Source of the DNA: Sipunculus nudus
Lineage: Eukaryota > Annelida > Sipuncula > Golfingiida > Sipunculidae
Direction of reading: 5' to 3'
Length of the DNA: 64,000 nucleotides
Assembly: GCA_026874595.1 (NCBI GenBank)
Contig: CM049316.1
Location: forward strand, 70,175,676 to 70,239,675
Positions within the stretch are counted from its first letter, which is position 1. The number at the start of each line of letters is the position of its first letter. Below, one piece after another: positions 11,671 through 23,640 of the stretch. Both the position numbers and the translations under genes were made by a program. Below the pieces are notes generated by a model, which did no database searches, had not been told where the DNA came from, and saw nothing but the letters and a program-made list of their open reading frames with translations.

Positions 11671-11787
11671 ATTTAACCATACCATTTCAATCCGACATCT
11701 TACATGATGAGTGCAACACATTGCACGAAACTACGTAGTAGTAAAATGTCTAACAACATATGATTCCTCTATTGGTATAATTATGTA

Positions 11788-11788
11788 T

Positions 11789-11839
<51 letters not shown>

Positions 11840-11840
11840 C
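11788..11840. repeat. (AC)n(AT)n compound microsatellite
   Basis: AC repeats run directly into AT repeats. Confidence 0.95.
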
Positions 11841-14800
11841 GTATATATAAACAAAATTGATTACCTATGTTATTGCAACCTCTGTTGATTCTCCAGATAC
11901 CATATAATCTTTAGGCAGGTCCTTTAAAGATAACACATCTCGTTTATTCCAAATTAGTCAGGTAGCAGAAGGCTATTCGATTAATATTTTGTGATGTTGC
12001 TAAGCGTTTAAAAAAAAATTGGAACAGGAAAATTTGCCATCTCAAGATGTGGAAAACACGCATGGTAGCATAATGAGATTAAACATTAAAAATTACGAGT
12101 GTTGGGGTCAAGGATTTTAAATTTCATTGAACCAAAATGACCCCATGGCAGTCAACTTAGATTTCAAAATGGCCGCTTCACAGGGTAAATTTGTTGCCTT
12201 TATGCGGGACTATATATTGGGACCATGGTCACAGGCTGACAGTGCATTAAACTTATCATTTATACCTGTTCTTTTTGAGGGTGCTGATTCCTGCAGCTGT
12301 CCTCGGTTCTCTTTTGAGCAGCACCAGTAAACACTAGCAGGTTATCCGTTCTCCAACTGCCATTCGCCAATGGCGAGTGTACATATCTTTGTGGTTAGTA
12401 CCTTTACCAGGGGTTTCAGTCAAACCTTTAACAAAAGGTCGTTTCTACTTAAAACGAACCCCTTCCTGTTAGGATTTGTGGGACGGCCGGGACTATTTGT
12501 CTCAACTGTCAAATCACAAAAATCAATTTTTTTACAGTTCAAGACCTTTTGATTACAAGGTATACGCGCATGATTACAAAATATTACTTATTTCATAAAG
12601 TTTTTGTCACAAAAATATTTATGTTTGCGTAATTTATCTTGAGACAATTCATACCGAGCATATTTTAACGGACGACATCTCATTCTTCACCACCCAGGTG
12701 CATTGTTGGAGAAATTTCTTTGCGCCCAATTCCAAACCAGCAGAATCGTACTCTAGACAAAAGAATTCTGCGCAGTGTGGGATTCCAGAGCGGAAAACGA
12801 ACCACATACTCACAACCTCACGGTCGCAAATTCATAGGGGCCATAGAGTCTGAAATGACGACCAGGACCGAGACTAAAACCGAGGAGCCATATATTTCAC
12901 CAACAGTCAGTAACTGTTAGTCTCTGATACCACGAAAATATCACGAAATATCAGTGAAATATCACTTACATAACATCATTAATAAATTGGTATTTTGCAG
13001 ACGGAATTAACTGGATAATTATTAATATAAAATTCATATAGTATGTAGCTGTTGAACATAACTAGCTTTTCATTGTTTTCTAGACAGAAAATCCAGACCT
13101 AAACGCTGGGTAGTAGGAATGGAATTATATGTTATGGCATATTTTCTGTATGTTAAGAAATCCAGGCATATCAAAAATGGATTATTCTACGTTCCCTGGG
13201 GTCAAGAAATGGGCATTGGAGCAAGTTTATTTCTTTCAATTGCTTCTCAAACAAAACAGGTGATACTTTACGAACTTGGAATCGCAATAACAATTTGATT
13301 CATTTCTGTAAATGAAGGGTATGACCAAAGTTTAGTTCGTTTTCCCACGAAACTTCCAACAACACGGCAGGGGATGGAGAAAAATCACTAATTAACCAAA
13401 TAACTAAGGAATTTGAGTTCGTTCACAAAAAAAGATAAAAAATAGCAAGATATCTGCTTGGCTGATGTTGGTTTTGTAGGTTGGTTGATTTGACTGTTGG
13501 CATTATATTTCTAATTGTTTTTGTTGAAAATTTTGTGGAGGTATATAGGGTAGGAATCACCACAGTGGGTTTTAACGGTATTTTTAATGGTATTTTATTA
13601 TGATTTTTCATCGTTCCGGCCGCTAGCGAGATTTCACTCATTCACTGGTACCGGGGGAATGTAAGCAAAATTTCAAGATGGGGTGAATGTTCCCCCGTCT
13701 GTAAATAAATTGTCACCATTTGGAGCCGCCTTTGTTCTGGCGGACAAATAGACTTGTGATGGAACCATCGATCAAGTGAAGCGTGACACACATTTAAACT
13801 GAGTTAGATTAATATATTACATACGCTTTCGTAACACTTACCAAAGTTTCTTCTTCATTTTGGTTTTATACAGCATTTCATCATTAATAATAATAAGGCA
13901 TGCGCATTCTCAGTGCTATCTAGGTTTCAGTTGATATTCTGAGGTGGTCGCTAACTGAGGTGGCTGTTGGCCAAGTTTTTACTGTACCATAATTACTGTT
14001 TCCCCCCAGTGGAGTAGGTATTAAGGTGATGTGTTCACCTTTGCCTGTATGTGTGTTTGTTTGTTTATTAAAGGTGAAGACAGCAAATATTTACAATAGA
14101 TTTCAGATGTTCGGTATCCTGGTGTGAAAAACAGCAAAAGCAGTAGGACGTAGGATGATTTATGTTTGTACGTTTGTTCATGTTCAAGACCGCAGAAGAT
14201 ATGGTTGATATTCCATATTTTATACAAATATAAGCCTTGAGCAAGAAGATGTACCTTAAAGTTCCATTTTATTAGCAGCTTGATATTAAAATCAAAGCTG
14301 GCATTTACGGAAGTGTGCGTACGTGACAGAAATTTTCAGTTTTCTTAAGGTATAGTGAAGCATCGGGCTGCAGAATGTACTTGGAAGCCCGCATTCATTA
14401 TTTGAAAACTAATCGCAATCGCATTAGAGGTTCAATCGAATCCTGCCCGATCAAGGCGCAGGCGGCAGGATAAGCTCAGACTCTGTCGGAATGATATAAT
14501 GTGAAGGAATACCTTTGAATACCCCGTGGTGGGGCGTCGTAGAGCAGGTCTACTTCTCTAAGGATCATGATAGTAAATGGGGGTTGCTTTAATGGAGAGA
14601 TTTAGTCCTCCCCTGGGTGGCGTTTGCAGCAAATACTCCCAAGAGCACCACAAAATATTTTCCTATAGAATTCAGATTGTCAGACGGGGATATGGTTCCG
14701 ATCTTTGAAACGGTAAGCGTCGGTCTTTGATGCAAAGCGATCCTGAAACTGCTGTCTTTCGAACCTCACAGTCACTAGAAAAATATGCATGTTGTGTTTG

Positions 14801-17800
14801 TGGAACAACCCATTTGCAGACAAGGAATGAGCCAAAGACGCCAAGGCATGTAACAACTTTGATATGGTGCATGTCATTTCTGGCGCCTTTAGAATTCGAT
14901 CATATTTTTTTTTGCTTATTTGATAGAACAATATCGTGAAAGCTGATTCAGGTTTGAGTCCACATCGTAAATGATTTTAATAAGAGCAAATATACCTTGT
15001 ATCTTATTACGTAAGACAGTACCAACATTCATTAAACTCACAGCGTATGGGGCCAACTGCAAGCGGCCTGGTATATTGGTCATATTCATATTAACCCCGA
15101 TGCTGCTGCTCAAATACTAAATTTATTTATCTCATTTACATTAATGCCGTTACGGCATATCGTTACTTAGTCCTTAGTCTCTCAGACCAAGGATAAAGGC
15201 ATTTTGTTATCTGGATCAACTACAATAAAATCCAATCAAACCGTGTAATAATAAGTTGTGAATATATCATTGAACTAATTAACAAGCAGATATAGAATTT
15301 TCCCATTTTTCTTTTTATTCTGTAAATCAAGCATTTTCTGGTAATGCAGCAACAAACTTTCATTTGGACCCATGCTTTCAGTGTACATCGTGCATAAGTA
15401 GCCACAATTGCCAAGCATAAAGATAAAGCCAGAAACATTTACTAGACATTACTAAATGTTTTATTTAATATCTAAAAAAAGGAACCAGACTGTCTGTAGA
15501 TCGGCTATGATTAAATTCGTTAAATAAAAGTTCCCTACTTGTTTTTATATCATATGTAACAAACTTTTAGAATAAGCATAGAATAGAAACATTAAGTGTT
15601 GGATAATATAATATTAAATGAACTTAACAGTAAAGATATACTCATATTAAAACTTACATTAGTATCGTTAGCTATGCAATGCTTAAAGCACAGGAGAACG
15701 CAAAGATAAATGCACAGTTGATTAATATCACATACTGATATTTTGGAATGTGTTTTGCACGAATTGTATTTTCATTTAAATATATTCTGTAGTTGAAAAT
15801 ATGTATATAGATCCAAAGGGAATATATGTGTTGATTAAGAGAATAAAACAAAAATGGTATCGATGATGAAAAAGAATCAAGTTACTTGAAATATGGATAT
15901 ATATATTGATGCTACTGAGATACCCATAAGAGAGATAGGTAGAGTAAAGAAATATGTAACATATACGATCTATGCCGACATAAGGTACTCGAACATGTTG
16001 TTCAAGTCGTCACGAAAAGATGTAACCAAAGTTAAAATGTTTATTTTTATATGGATAATTAATATTAATATTAATGGCACTGTATGGTGAATGGGGACGA
16101 ATTAAAAATAATTAATCATACGTTAAGAATGAAATAGTGTTTTTATTTAGCCCATAAAGGTAGAATAGTGATATATTCTAAGTAAAGTCTTGCTATATAT
16201 CGGATTTTTTTAGACTAGGAATGATCATGAAATCATAGCCATATTAATGCACTAGAGTAAATCTCTGACGATCAATCGAAATTGCGTCATTATGAAAGTG
16301 AGGTTGGAACCCTAGACGTTCAGCTTAGGAAGCCCAAAGTTTTTAATCAATATACAGTCCATGTCCCACGTGCAGTCAAAAACTGTTGCTTCAACGTTCA
16401 GTATGAGTAGGCCTTCGTCGTTCAGGAGAGACCGTGGCTCATTCATCTTGTGTTTATTTTACTTGAGCAGCGCCGCTAGTGGCTAAAGAGACCGATTCTG
16501 AAATGACAGATTCTGTAACCATTGCGACAGAGATAGTCATACAACGTCCAATTCAGTTATTATCATTACATCTGGCACCATATTGCTCGACCTCGTTTTT
16601 CATTTCTGGCAACGCATTTGTGTTCTTTTTTTTGTTAAACATAATTGGCGTTAAATGCAAACAACTTCTATTTTGAGGTCAGTATCCAAGAAAATGTTCC
16701 GCATTTATATTCGGCTTATGATTGGCGATTCATGAATGATATCTGTTCTGCTAATAAATCATGATGCTGTATCACAATTAATCGTTGTTTCTAATCTCCT
16801 CTGAGATGACACCTCTGAAGTTCTACTAGTGCTTTTGAAATGCCGGAAACTTAGCCAAGTGTGTCCTTCCGATATATTCCCATAAATCCTGAGGATGTTG
16901 ACATTATTTTGCATTACCATCAATCATTGATTTCGCCAGGGTATCGAATGCCACGCAATTATGAATGAACCTGGTCTTTAAGTGGAAATAATGAGCGGGT
17001 AATATATGCTAGTGTTTTCAATAAAGGCTCCTTTGGCAGGGATAAAAAACCATGAATCAGCGTACAGAGCCAGTACCATACCGAAGCATGTCACAGCAAT
17101 GATGTTAGAACGTAGGGTAAAAGTATGACATTAGAAATCAGAAACTTGTGTCGACTGACTGGACTGAATAAATATGCGTCTCTCCGTCCGCTTGTTGCCT
17201 TTTGGTGAAGTTAATTTAGAGGAAATGACACTTGGCGCATTTGACTATCATTCAGTTTGGTTCTGCAGTAAATTGAACTGAGTGCTTGTTGCGTCAGTTT
17301 CTATCTGCAGTTCATTCCGCAGCTGACAGCACGCTGTCCACACATCCAAGCTGCCTACACATCATCCGAACATGAAGACACTTATTTGCACCTCTTGTAA
17401 GGTTTGAGTAAACATGCGCCCAGCCGTTCAGTTGTGCTCAACTCGAAGTTGTTGTTTGAATAATATGTCTATTGTTCAATGTGCAACAATGTGTGACTGC
17501 TTCAAAGAGAGTTTACACGTCTCTCTTCTGTCTATAGTATTTTAGCATACGCCCTTTTTCAGGTATGGTTTTGTTGGTACATTGGTCTTGGGGGAAAATG
17601 AAAGGATTTGGGTACATGGAACAACTTCCAAGTCAAACCTATTTCATAAGGATGTTTCAAAACTGCCTTTTGGAGCAAACATCCCAATGAAAGCTTTTAT
17701 ATAGGTGCATAGATGTCATGTGATGTATAACTCCCTACCGCCCAATACACATATATGTAAGGGTATTTAATAACCATTACGGGTGCAGGGATGGTTGGGA

Positions 17801-18989
17801 ACGGTGCAACTATGTGTTAAGGTCCTTGGGTAGCGCTCTTAGAGTAGGAAATATATCTCGAACCGAACGCGAACACCTATAGAATAATAGTGTTTATATT
17901 TCCCCGCTACGCTCCTCAGTGTTTTTGCGTGTATTAATGTTAAGCATATATTTATACATATTTATATAATTCCCTATGGATTACCCGGGCGCCTGATGTG
18001 TATGGCGGCCGATATCTATGGCGTCCCTTCTTCTGCCCGGCGGCAGGTGGACTTATCTTCACATTTTAGAAAATACATTCCTTGATTTAATATATTTTCC
18101 ATATCCACTGAATAGATCAGTATCTTGTTAAATCTGATTATGTAAATATTATAATCAGGTATCGACCATATGGTCGCAGGTCGATGTAAGGTTTTGATGT
18201 GAATACAACCGACGACTCACATTAACACCCTTATTTCCTAATATATTTTATATATTATATATAAAATATCTTATATATTTTAGCTAAACTACTGTCCAGA
18301 ATGCAAGTTCAAATTATCGGATTAATGTGTGTACATACAACCCAGTAACAATATATTTGGATGTCATAAAAGACGACACTTTAGTCGAATGTATAACAAT
18401 AAATCAGCTGCCAGGTTGCGTCCGTTAAAATCCGGCGATTATTCCAAATAGTACACCCACCATCTAAATTTTAAAATTGAATGGTCTCCAAGTTTGAATA
18501 AAATCTCGAATGGGGTGTTGTATTTTGTTTTAGCGGAAGCACTTTGTTCTTTAAAATATGAAATTATTCCCAGAAGGAAAGGTAAATTGTACTTTTTACT
18601 AAAACAATTAACATCCTAATGGCTTTAGTGGTTTAAGTACCATTATGACGTGTAAATGTAGACGTCAGGGAATATTTTTGTGATTAAATGTTTCTCAAAT
18701 GTGATGCTTATTTGATGAAGCTGTTTTCACCAGACAGAAGTAAAAGCTGTTTTTTTTAAGACATCTCGCCTCCACGAAAGGCAATAACCAACAATACAAT
18801 GGGGAAACACACAAAAAAGACTCGGCCTAACTAAATGGTCGGTATTGATTTATAAATTTTGTTTGATACATTTTAAAATAACAAATTTGGTAAAAGGAGT
18901 ATAATTTTGCACCTGATATTTTGGTCCTTGAACATAAAGATGTAATTTGTCTCGCGTTAACTCTCTCACATATTTTTATTCGCTCTCTC
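11841..18989. other. Intronic sequence, no gene recognised
   Basis: About 7 kb without convincing coding, RNA-gene or complete element structure. Short frames (for example 12127-12330, 14672-14931, 15893-16090, 16479-16676) lack family motifs. A GGGGGAA...TTCCCCC self-complementary pair occurs near 13651-13697. A stretch near 16850-16925 resembles 62300-62380 and is listed there. Confidence 0.55.
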
Positions 18990-19047
18990 CCTCAGTTACT
19001 CTCTGTTCCCTGTCTCTCTCTGTCTCTCTCTCTCTCGCGCGCGCTTA
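18990..19047. repeat. CT-rich simple repeat
   Basis: Imperfect CTCTCTCTGT-type tract ending in CGCGCGCG. The frame that reads LSLSLS is a product of the repeat. Confidence 0.85.
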
Positions 19048-19221
19048 TGGTTCTATTTTATCTGAGAGGATACATTAATGAAGGTTTCGGTAAGTGTGGG
19101 GTAAAATATACTTAACTGTTAATTGTTTTTAGATTGTTTGCATTTCAATATCTATTTACAACACAATACAATACAGGTTACTAAATATACTTGCGTTTAA
19201 AAAAATAATCTACTCCTGTTT

Positions 19222-19224
<3 letters not shown>

Positions 19225-19273
<49 letters not shown>

Positions 19274-19275
19274 AT
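19225..19275. repeat. (TA)n microsatellite, left flank of an LTR insertion
   Basis: The TA tract abuts the left end of the LTR-like element and resumes at its right end, so the element interrupts one TA array. Confidence 0.9.
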
Positions 19276-20033
19276 AGTTACAGATGTCTGTTTTATTGTG
19301 GGCCGTTGACATGTCTCTTTTATTGTGCGCTGTTGACCTTCTGATTCGTGTTTGGCTCAAGCCCTGGCCGTTGCTAAGCTACAGCGTTCGTTGTTCTAGA
19401 TGTTTCCTGTAATGTGTGTGTTATTGGGTCCTTTGGATTGTTCGAGAAATGGAATGTTCTCGGCTTTGGGTGAGAAGTTATAAATAGGGGCTGTGTTTTA
19501 GAGCCGGGAGAGAGAAGAGAAATATTCCAGCGGACACAGAAGCGTGTAAGACAGTTGTGGACCTTTTCCAATAAGTGCGGCAGCTATAGATTTTTTTTTC
19601 TAAATTTGTGACGGATCTTATATAGTCTTCAGTTTACTTTCGGGATTATAACGGATTGATTTTGTGAATGAACTGGACTGTTATTCTCTGAGAAGTTTTA
19701 TGTGAACTGTTTATCTTGGTTGTATGTTATAAGGGACTTGTTGTCGCTGTGGCGGTGGTGGTATCTAGGTGCTGTGCACTTTATTCATATACTTGTATTG
19801 ATTTACTGTTGAACTGTTGTTATACTGTGTAATTGTATTGATTTATTGTATTGTAATGTTAGGATTGTTTTAAGAATAAATTATAATTATTTGTTAACAA
19901 AAAACCACTGACTTCTTTATTCATTCCCCTAGACATTTCACGCTGCCTAGTGTTACAGAATCTGATTTTTTTTATCTCTATTACAAAATTTATGTTCGTC
20001 ACGACTACGTGATCTGTTGATATTAGGTTCCGT

Positions 20034-20037
<4 letters not shown>
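19276..20037 (+). mobile_element. Solo-LTR-like element, copy 1 (sense strand)
   Basis: This 762-bp element ends GGTTCCGTAACA and begins (T)GTTACAG, the first T being A here. ATAT flanks both sides as a 4-bp target duplication. The sense strand carries TATAAATAGGGG (19479-19490) and AATAAA (19875-19880) in the order expected for U3-R-U5. Three other copies lie on the minus strand at 36160-36941, 44678-45560 and 53243-54088. No internal gag-pol sequence or second LTR was found, so solo LTRs left by LTR-LTR recombination are the simplest reading. The superfamily is not identifiable without internal sequence. Confidence 0.8.
19479..19486 (+). promoter_or_regulatory. TATA box of the LTR-like element
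   Basis: TATAAATA followed by GGGGCTG is conserved in all four copies (TATAAAAAGGGGCTG in the 36-kb copy). Conservation of this block in otherwise drifting copies supports a pol II promoter in the LTR. Confidence 0.6.

Positions 20038-20095
<58 letters not shown>
20038..20095. repeat. (TA)n microsatellite, right flank of an LTR insertion
   Basis: Continuation of the TA array beyond the LTR-like element. Confidence 0.9.
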
Positions 20096-20098
<3 letters not shown>

Positions 20099-23059
20099 AA
20101 ATTTTCTTTCATTAAAATGTTTTCTGATGACACTCCAAAGTGTTCAGTCCAAAGTGGCATATGTAATTATCTTTGGGTGAAGCAGACATTAATATTTAAT
20201 TCTACGAGTTGACGGTAAGTGGAGGCATGCAAATTTAAAAGTGTTATAATGTTTCATCTTCTGTTTGCGGCAATACGCTTTGCATGTGGAAGTGCTAGAC
20301 GCGGATTGGTGTCATTTTTATTTATTTCAATGCGTTTAGTCGGTGCCGCCTGTTGCCTTACCAGCGCTTGTGGCTTTCAAACGGATTGGTTTTAACGTCA
20401 TAAAAAGATCTCAGTAGACATGGGACTAATAAATATTTGATTTCTCCGTGATTGTCTCGAAATGAGAGGAAACTTTTACTTTAACGACATAGCTACTACC
20501 TACATAATTTTTAACGACATATGTATGATATGTACATATTTTTTAAGGGACGGTAAAGGACGACGCAAGAAAATAATTAAAGCAGTAGCCGATGAAATGT
20601 TAACAATATTTTGTTAGCATTGGATCGTAGTTATGGATGACATTATTTATTCATTAAATGGCGTTATACGAGAAATATGATTCGGCTCGACTGAGAAAAA
20701 AAATTTAAATTAAGATAAGCATTTGTCTCGCTATACCAACTTACGTCATATTTAGAAAACGTTTGACATTTGCAGATAATCACATTTGAATTCATACACT
20801 GGTCACAAGTAAATGCCAAAAAATATGAATTTGCTATTTTCATTCTTAGAAACACATCGAGATATGGAAAGTTAGAATTTATTTATTTCCTTTTTTTTGT
20901 CTCTGCAAGTCTGAATACGGTGTAGACCAACGGGACACAGCCAGGAATATTATAAGATAAATAAAACTAATATAGAATAGGTAAAAAACAAATGCCTTTT
21001 GAAAAACTTTAACTGAATTATACTATACTTGAAATGTGTCACACAGACATGTATGTAAATAAATTGACACTGCTTATTCATCACAGGAGAACAATGATTC
21101 AAATAAGTAGATCTAGCTGATGACGTCAGCCATACGCAAACGGCCAAAGAGACTTGGCAAAACAGCTCTCGGGATCATAGAATGGAAAGGCTTCTGTGTA
21201 GGCGCTTTTTTGGAACTCATTTGCAGGAGAGCTGTTGGGTGAGGTGAATTATATAGAGACTGAAGTGACCAATTAAATATGTCTCCACTGAGGCAAGCGA
21301 AATACCAGACACATTGGTTCTTGAACGATCGCCGTCATTTATCTTTTGTTTTTAAATGTGTTTAGAAATATTTCCGGTATTTTTAATTACATTTCCGGAA
21401 TTATTTTGAATCTCTAAAACGTCCAATCGATTGCATATTGTGACAGTGGGTTTTCATTGGGTAAAAAACAAATTGATTCACTTTGCCCACCTGTGCCGTT
21501 TCGTTACTTGCGTATTTATCTGGATATTAAAGTGAATGTTAAACTGTCCTTTTCATACAACCAACATGGTTTTTTTTTGTTATTCGGACATTTTTTTAAA
21601 GGTCGTTTAATTATTTCATGGAGCATTAAACTAAAAGCTCATGTCAAACAACCAGTTCAAAAAACCTAGACTCGGACGAACAGTGGTAAATATACTAGCT
21701 AGAGTGATGTTGAAAAGTGAAAGTTACCTTGGAGGCCGGTCAATCTTGCAGTTACATCCAGAGGTTGACGGACCTATAAGGCCACATCGTCTTTTACGCT
21801 CCGCGGGTGGGCCTCTGTTTCATAACGTCAGTTTATCAAAAGGATTCCAGCTAAACCCAGGCTAAATAGCTGTCATGATATTGCTTCACGCTGGGTAGAG
21901 AAAATTTAATATAAACATTTCTCAAAGTTTAGCGGAAAATGGTGTCGACTTTTCATTTTAGCTTTTCTTACACGTTATATCACATCTGGATTTTGAATCT
22001 TATCAAAGCTTTTTGTCTTGACTTGACTTTAGAAGTTTTCGCTTTGTCGATTAGCTACAGGTTGCTGTGGTCAAGACCCAAAGCGCGTGCGCTCCTTAAG
22101 CATAATTTTGAGAGCCAATAGACATGATGCCACGAAGCCAAGCCGGAATCCGCGAGGGGCCGCACCATTTTTCCGCACCGGTGACTTTACAGAAAAGCCA
22201 CAACATCCACCGCCACAAAGGCAAAAGTAGCATACATTCCCTCCATCGATCCCAACAGCGGAGACCCAGCCATGCCAATCGAGAGCGTGAAATGACTGAG
22301 CTTCGAGATGAATGCCTTTTTATACATGCCGTTTCTTCCATTTAGACAATGTTTGCAAGTTTTTTCGTCATAAGCCAATCTCTTTTGTATCTTATCAAAG
22401 TACACTTTTCCATTATATTATTACAACATACATAGATCAATACCCTTTCTATCCCCGAAACAGGTCCGCCCGACTCTGCCGAGGACAGATTTTCCATGGA
22501 TCGAGTTCACCCGTTGGATAAACACTTTTTGATAGATGTTAATTTCTGCTATAGACCCTTTCGCACATTAATGTCAAATTGCTCAGATTTTATGGGGAAT
22601 ATGAAAAATCCCCCCTTTGGATACACTTGGCATCGTTTCTGACACTTAAGAAAAAAAGACCCGATTTGTGCCCACAGAGGAGTTCCATGACAAAGATTTA
22701 GTGTAATCATAAAAGACATATTAAATCATTATTAAACATTTCAAAAGTACAATCAAACGAGCGTAAGCCTTCATCTGCTCTTCTATGAATGTAACGCATA
22801 AAAATGTTTTTGTTGTAATTATATGCATGTAAAATAAATCATAGAACATTTCCTTCCATGCCAGTATATCTATCCCGAATCGATGTTTATATGTTATTAA
22901 CCGGCCTGTTTCGTATTGCCTCCGTATTGGCCTCATGGGGACCGATCTGAAATGGCCACTCATGCTATCACGCAACTAACAATAGTCTGCGTGTTTTATC
23001 AAAGAACTCAAGTAAACCGCTTCAAAACCAACACCTTCACACATTCAGGATCTTAATTT
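20096..23059. other. Intronic sequence, no confident gene
   Basis: No family-level coding was recognised apart from the weak minus-strand frame at 22187-22405. The 20-base word TGAAATGTGTCACACAGACA near 21029 is shared with the insert in tandem unit B. Confidence 0.5.
22187..22405 (-). other. Unassigned minus-strand frame with hydrophobic segments
   Basis: A 72-codon frame reads KLSHFTLSIGMAGSPLLG, then MYATFAFVAVDVVAFL. This gives a short charged N-terminal half followed by two hydrophobic stretches. Base composition is more GC-rich than the surroundings. I considered a TMEM70-type mitochondrial membrane protein fragment but the resemblance is weak. The overlapping minus frame 22096-22341 and plus frame 22124-22345 are shadows. 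It could be a decayed processed copy or chance. Confidence 0.2.
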
Positions 23060-23640
23060 TTGTCAGTTTCATTCCCGGGCGGTAGGTCACAGAGCATAGT
23101 GACGTCACACGCCACGTGATGTTGGTTTATTGTAATCGGGGCGGCGAGCCACAGAGAATTGCGACCTTTGTGCCCCCAGTGTGACCACAGAATTTACCAG
23201 GTCGCCGTAGGAGTCTCAAAGAAGACAGAATTGTTCCCTAGGTCGTTCAAAGGTCGTACACAGGAGTTTCAGAAAACGCCATGAACGCCATGGTCGCCGT
23301 GACAATCGCACAAAGGTCGCCGAAGTGGTAGGTTGCTCAAAGGTGGCTCAAAAGAGGCAGAAGGGAGGCACAAGCATTGCCGTGGTTGTAGAATGAAGGC
23401 AGAGTGGTCGCGTTGGTTGCACAGGGGAAGCAGAGGGAAGGCAGGCATGAAAATGCCCTAAGGATGCTTTTTAAGAGGTTCAAGGGAGGCACAAGTATCG
23501 CTGAAACAGTTATGGAGCAGTTACACAGAAACAGGATTTCTTGGGGTTAGGCGACCATTGAGCGTTTAGGTCATTTTGGGTCGCTCAAAGTAGCACAAAG
23601 GTGGCAGCCCTGTGTAAAGGGGCCTTAACGTAACACGGGT
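23060..23640 (+). mobile_element. GC-rich internally repetitive element, MITE-like
   Basis: The block is rich in the words GGTCGCC, CTCAAAGGT, GGGAGGCACAAG and GCACAAAGG on one strand. It ends in CTGTGTAAAGGGGCCTTAA, a terminus type I associate with non-autonomous DNA elements with TTAA targets. Composition is sharply different from the AT-rich surroundings. It also holds a CRE-like TGACGTCA and a CACGTG near 23100-23118. A matching left terminus was not found, so boundaries and class are uncertain. Confidence 0.4.

Noticed and set aside
14421-14460. GAGGTTCAATCGAATCCTGCC as a possible B box
   Set aside because: No A box or tRNA-like arms at suitable distance on either strand.
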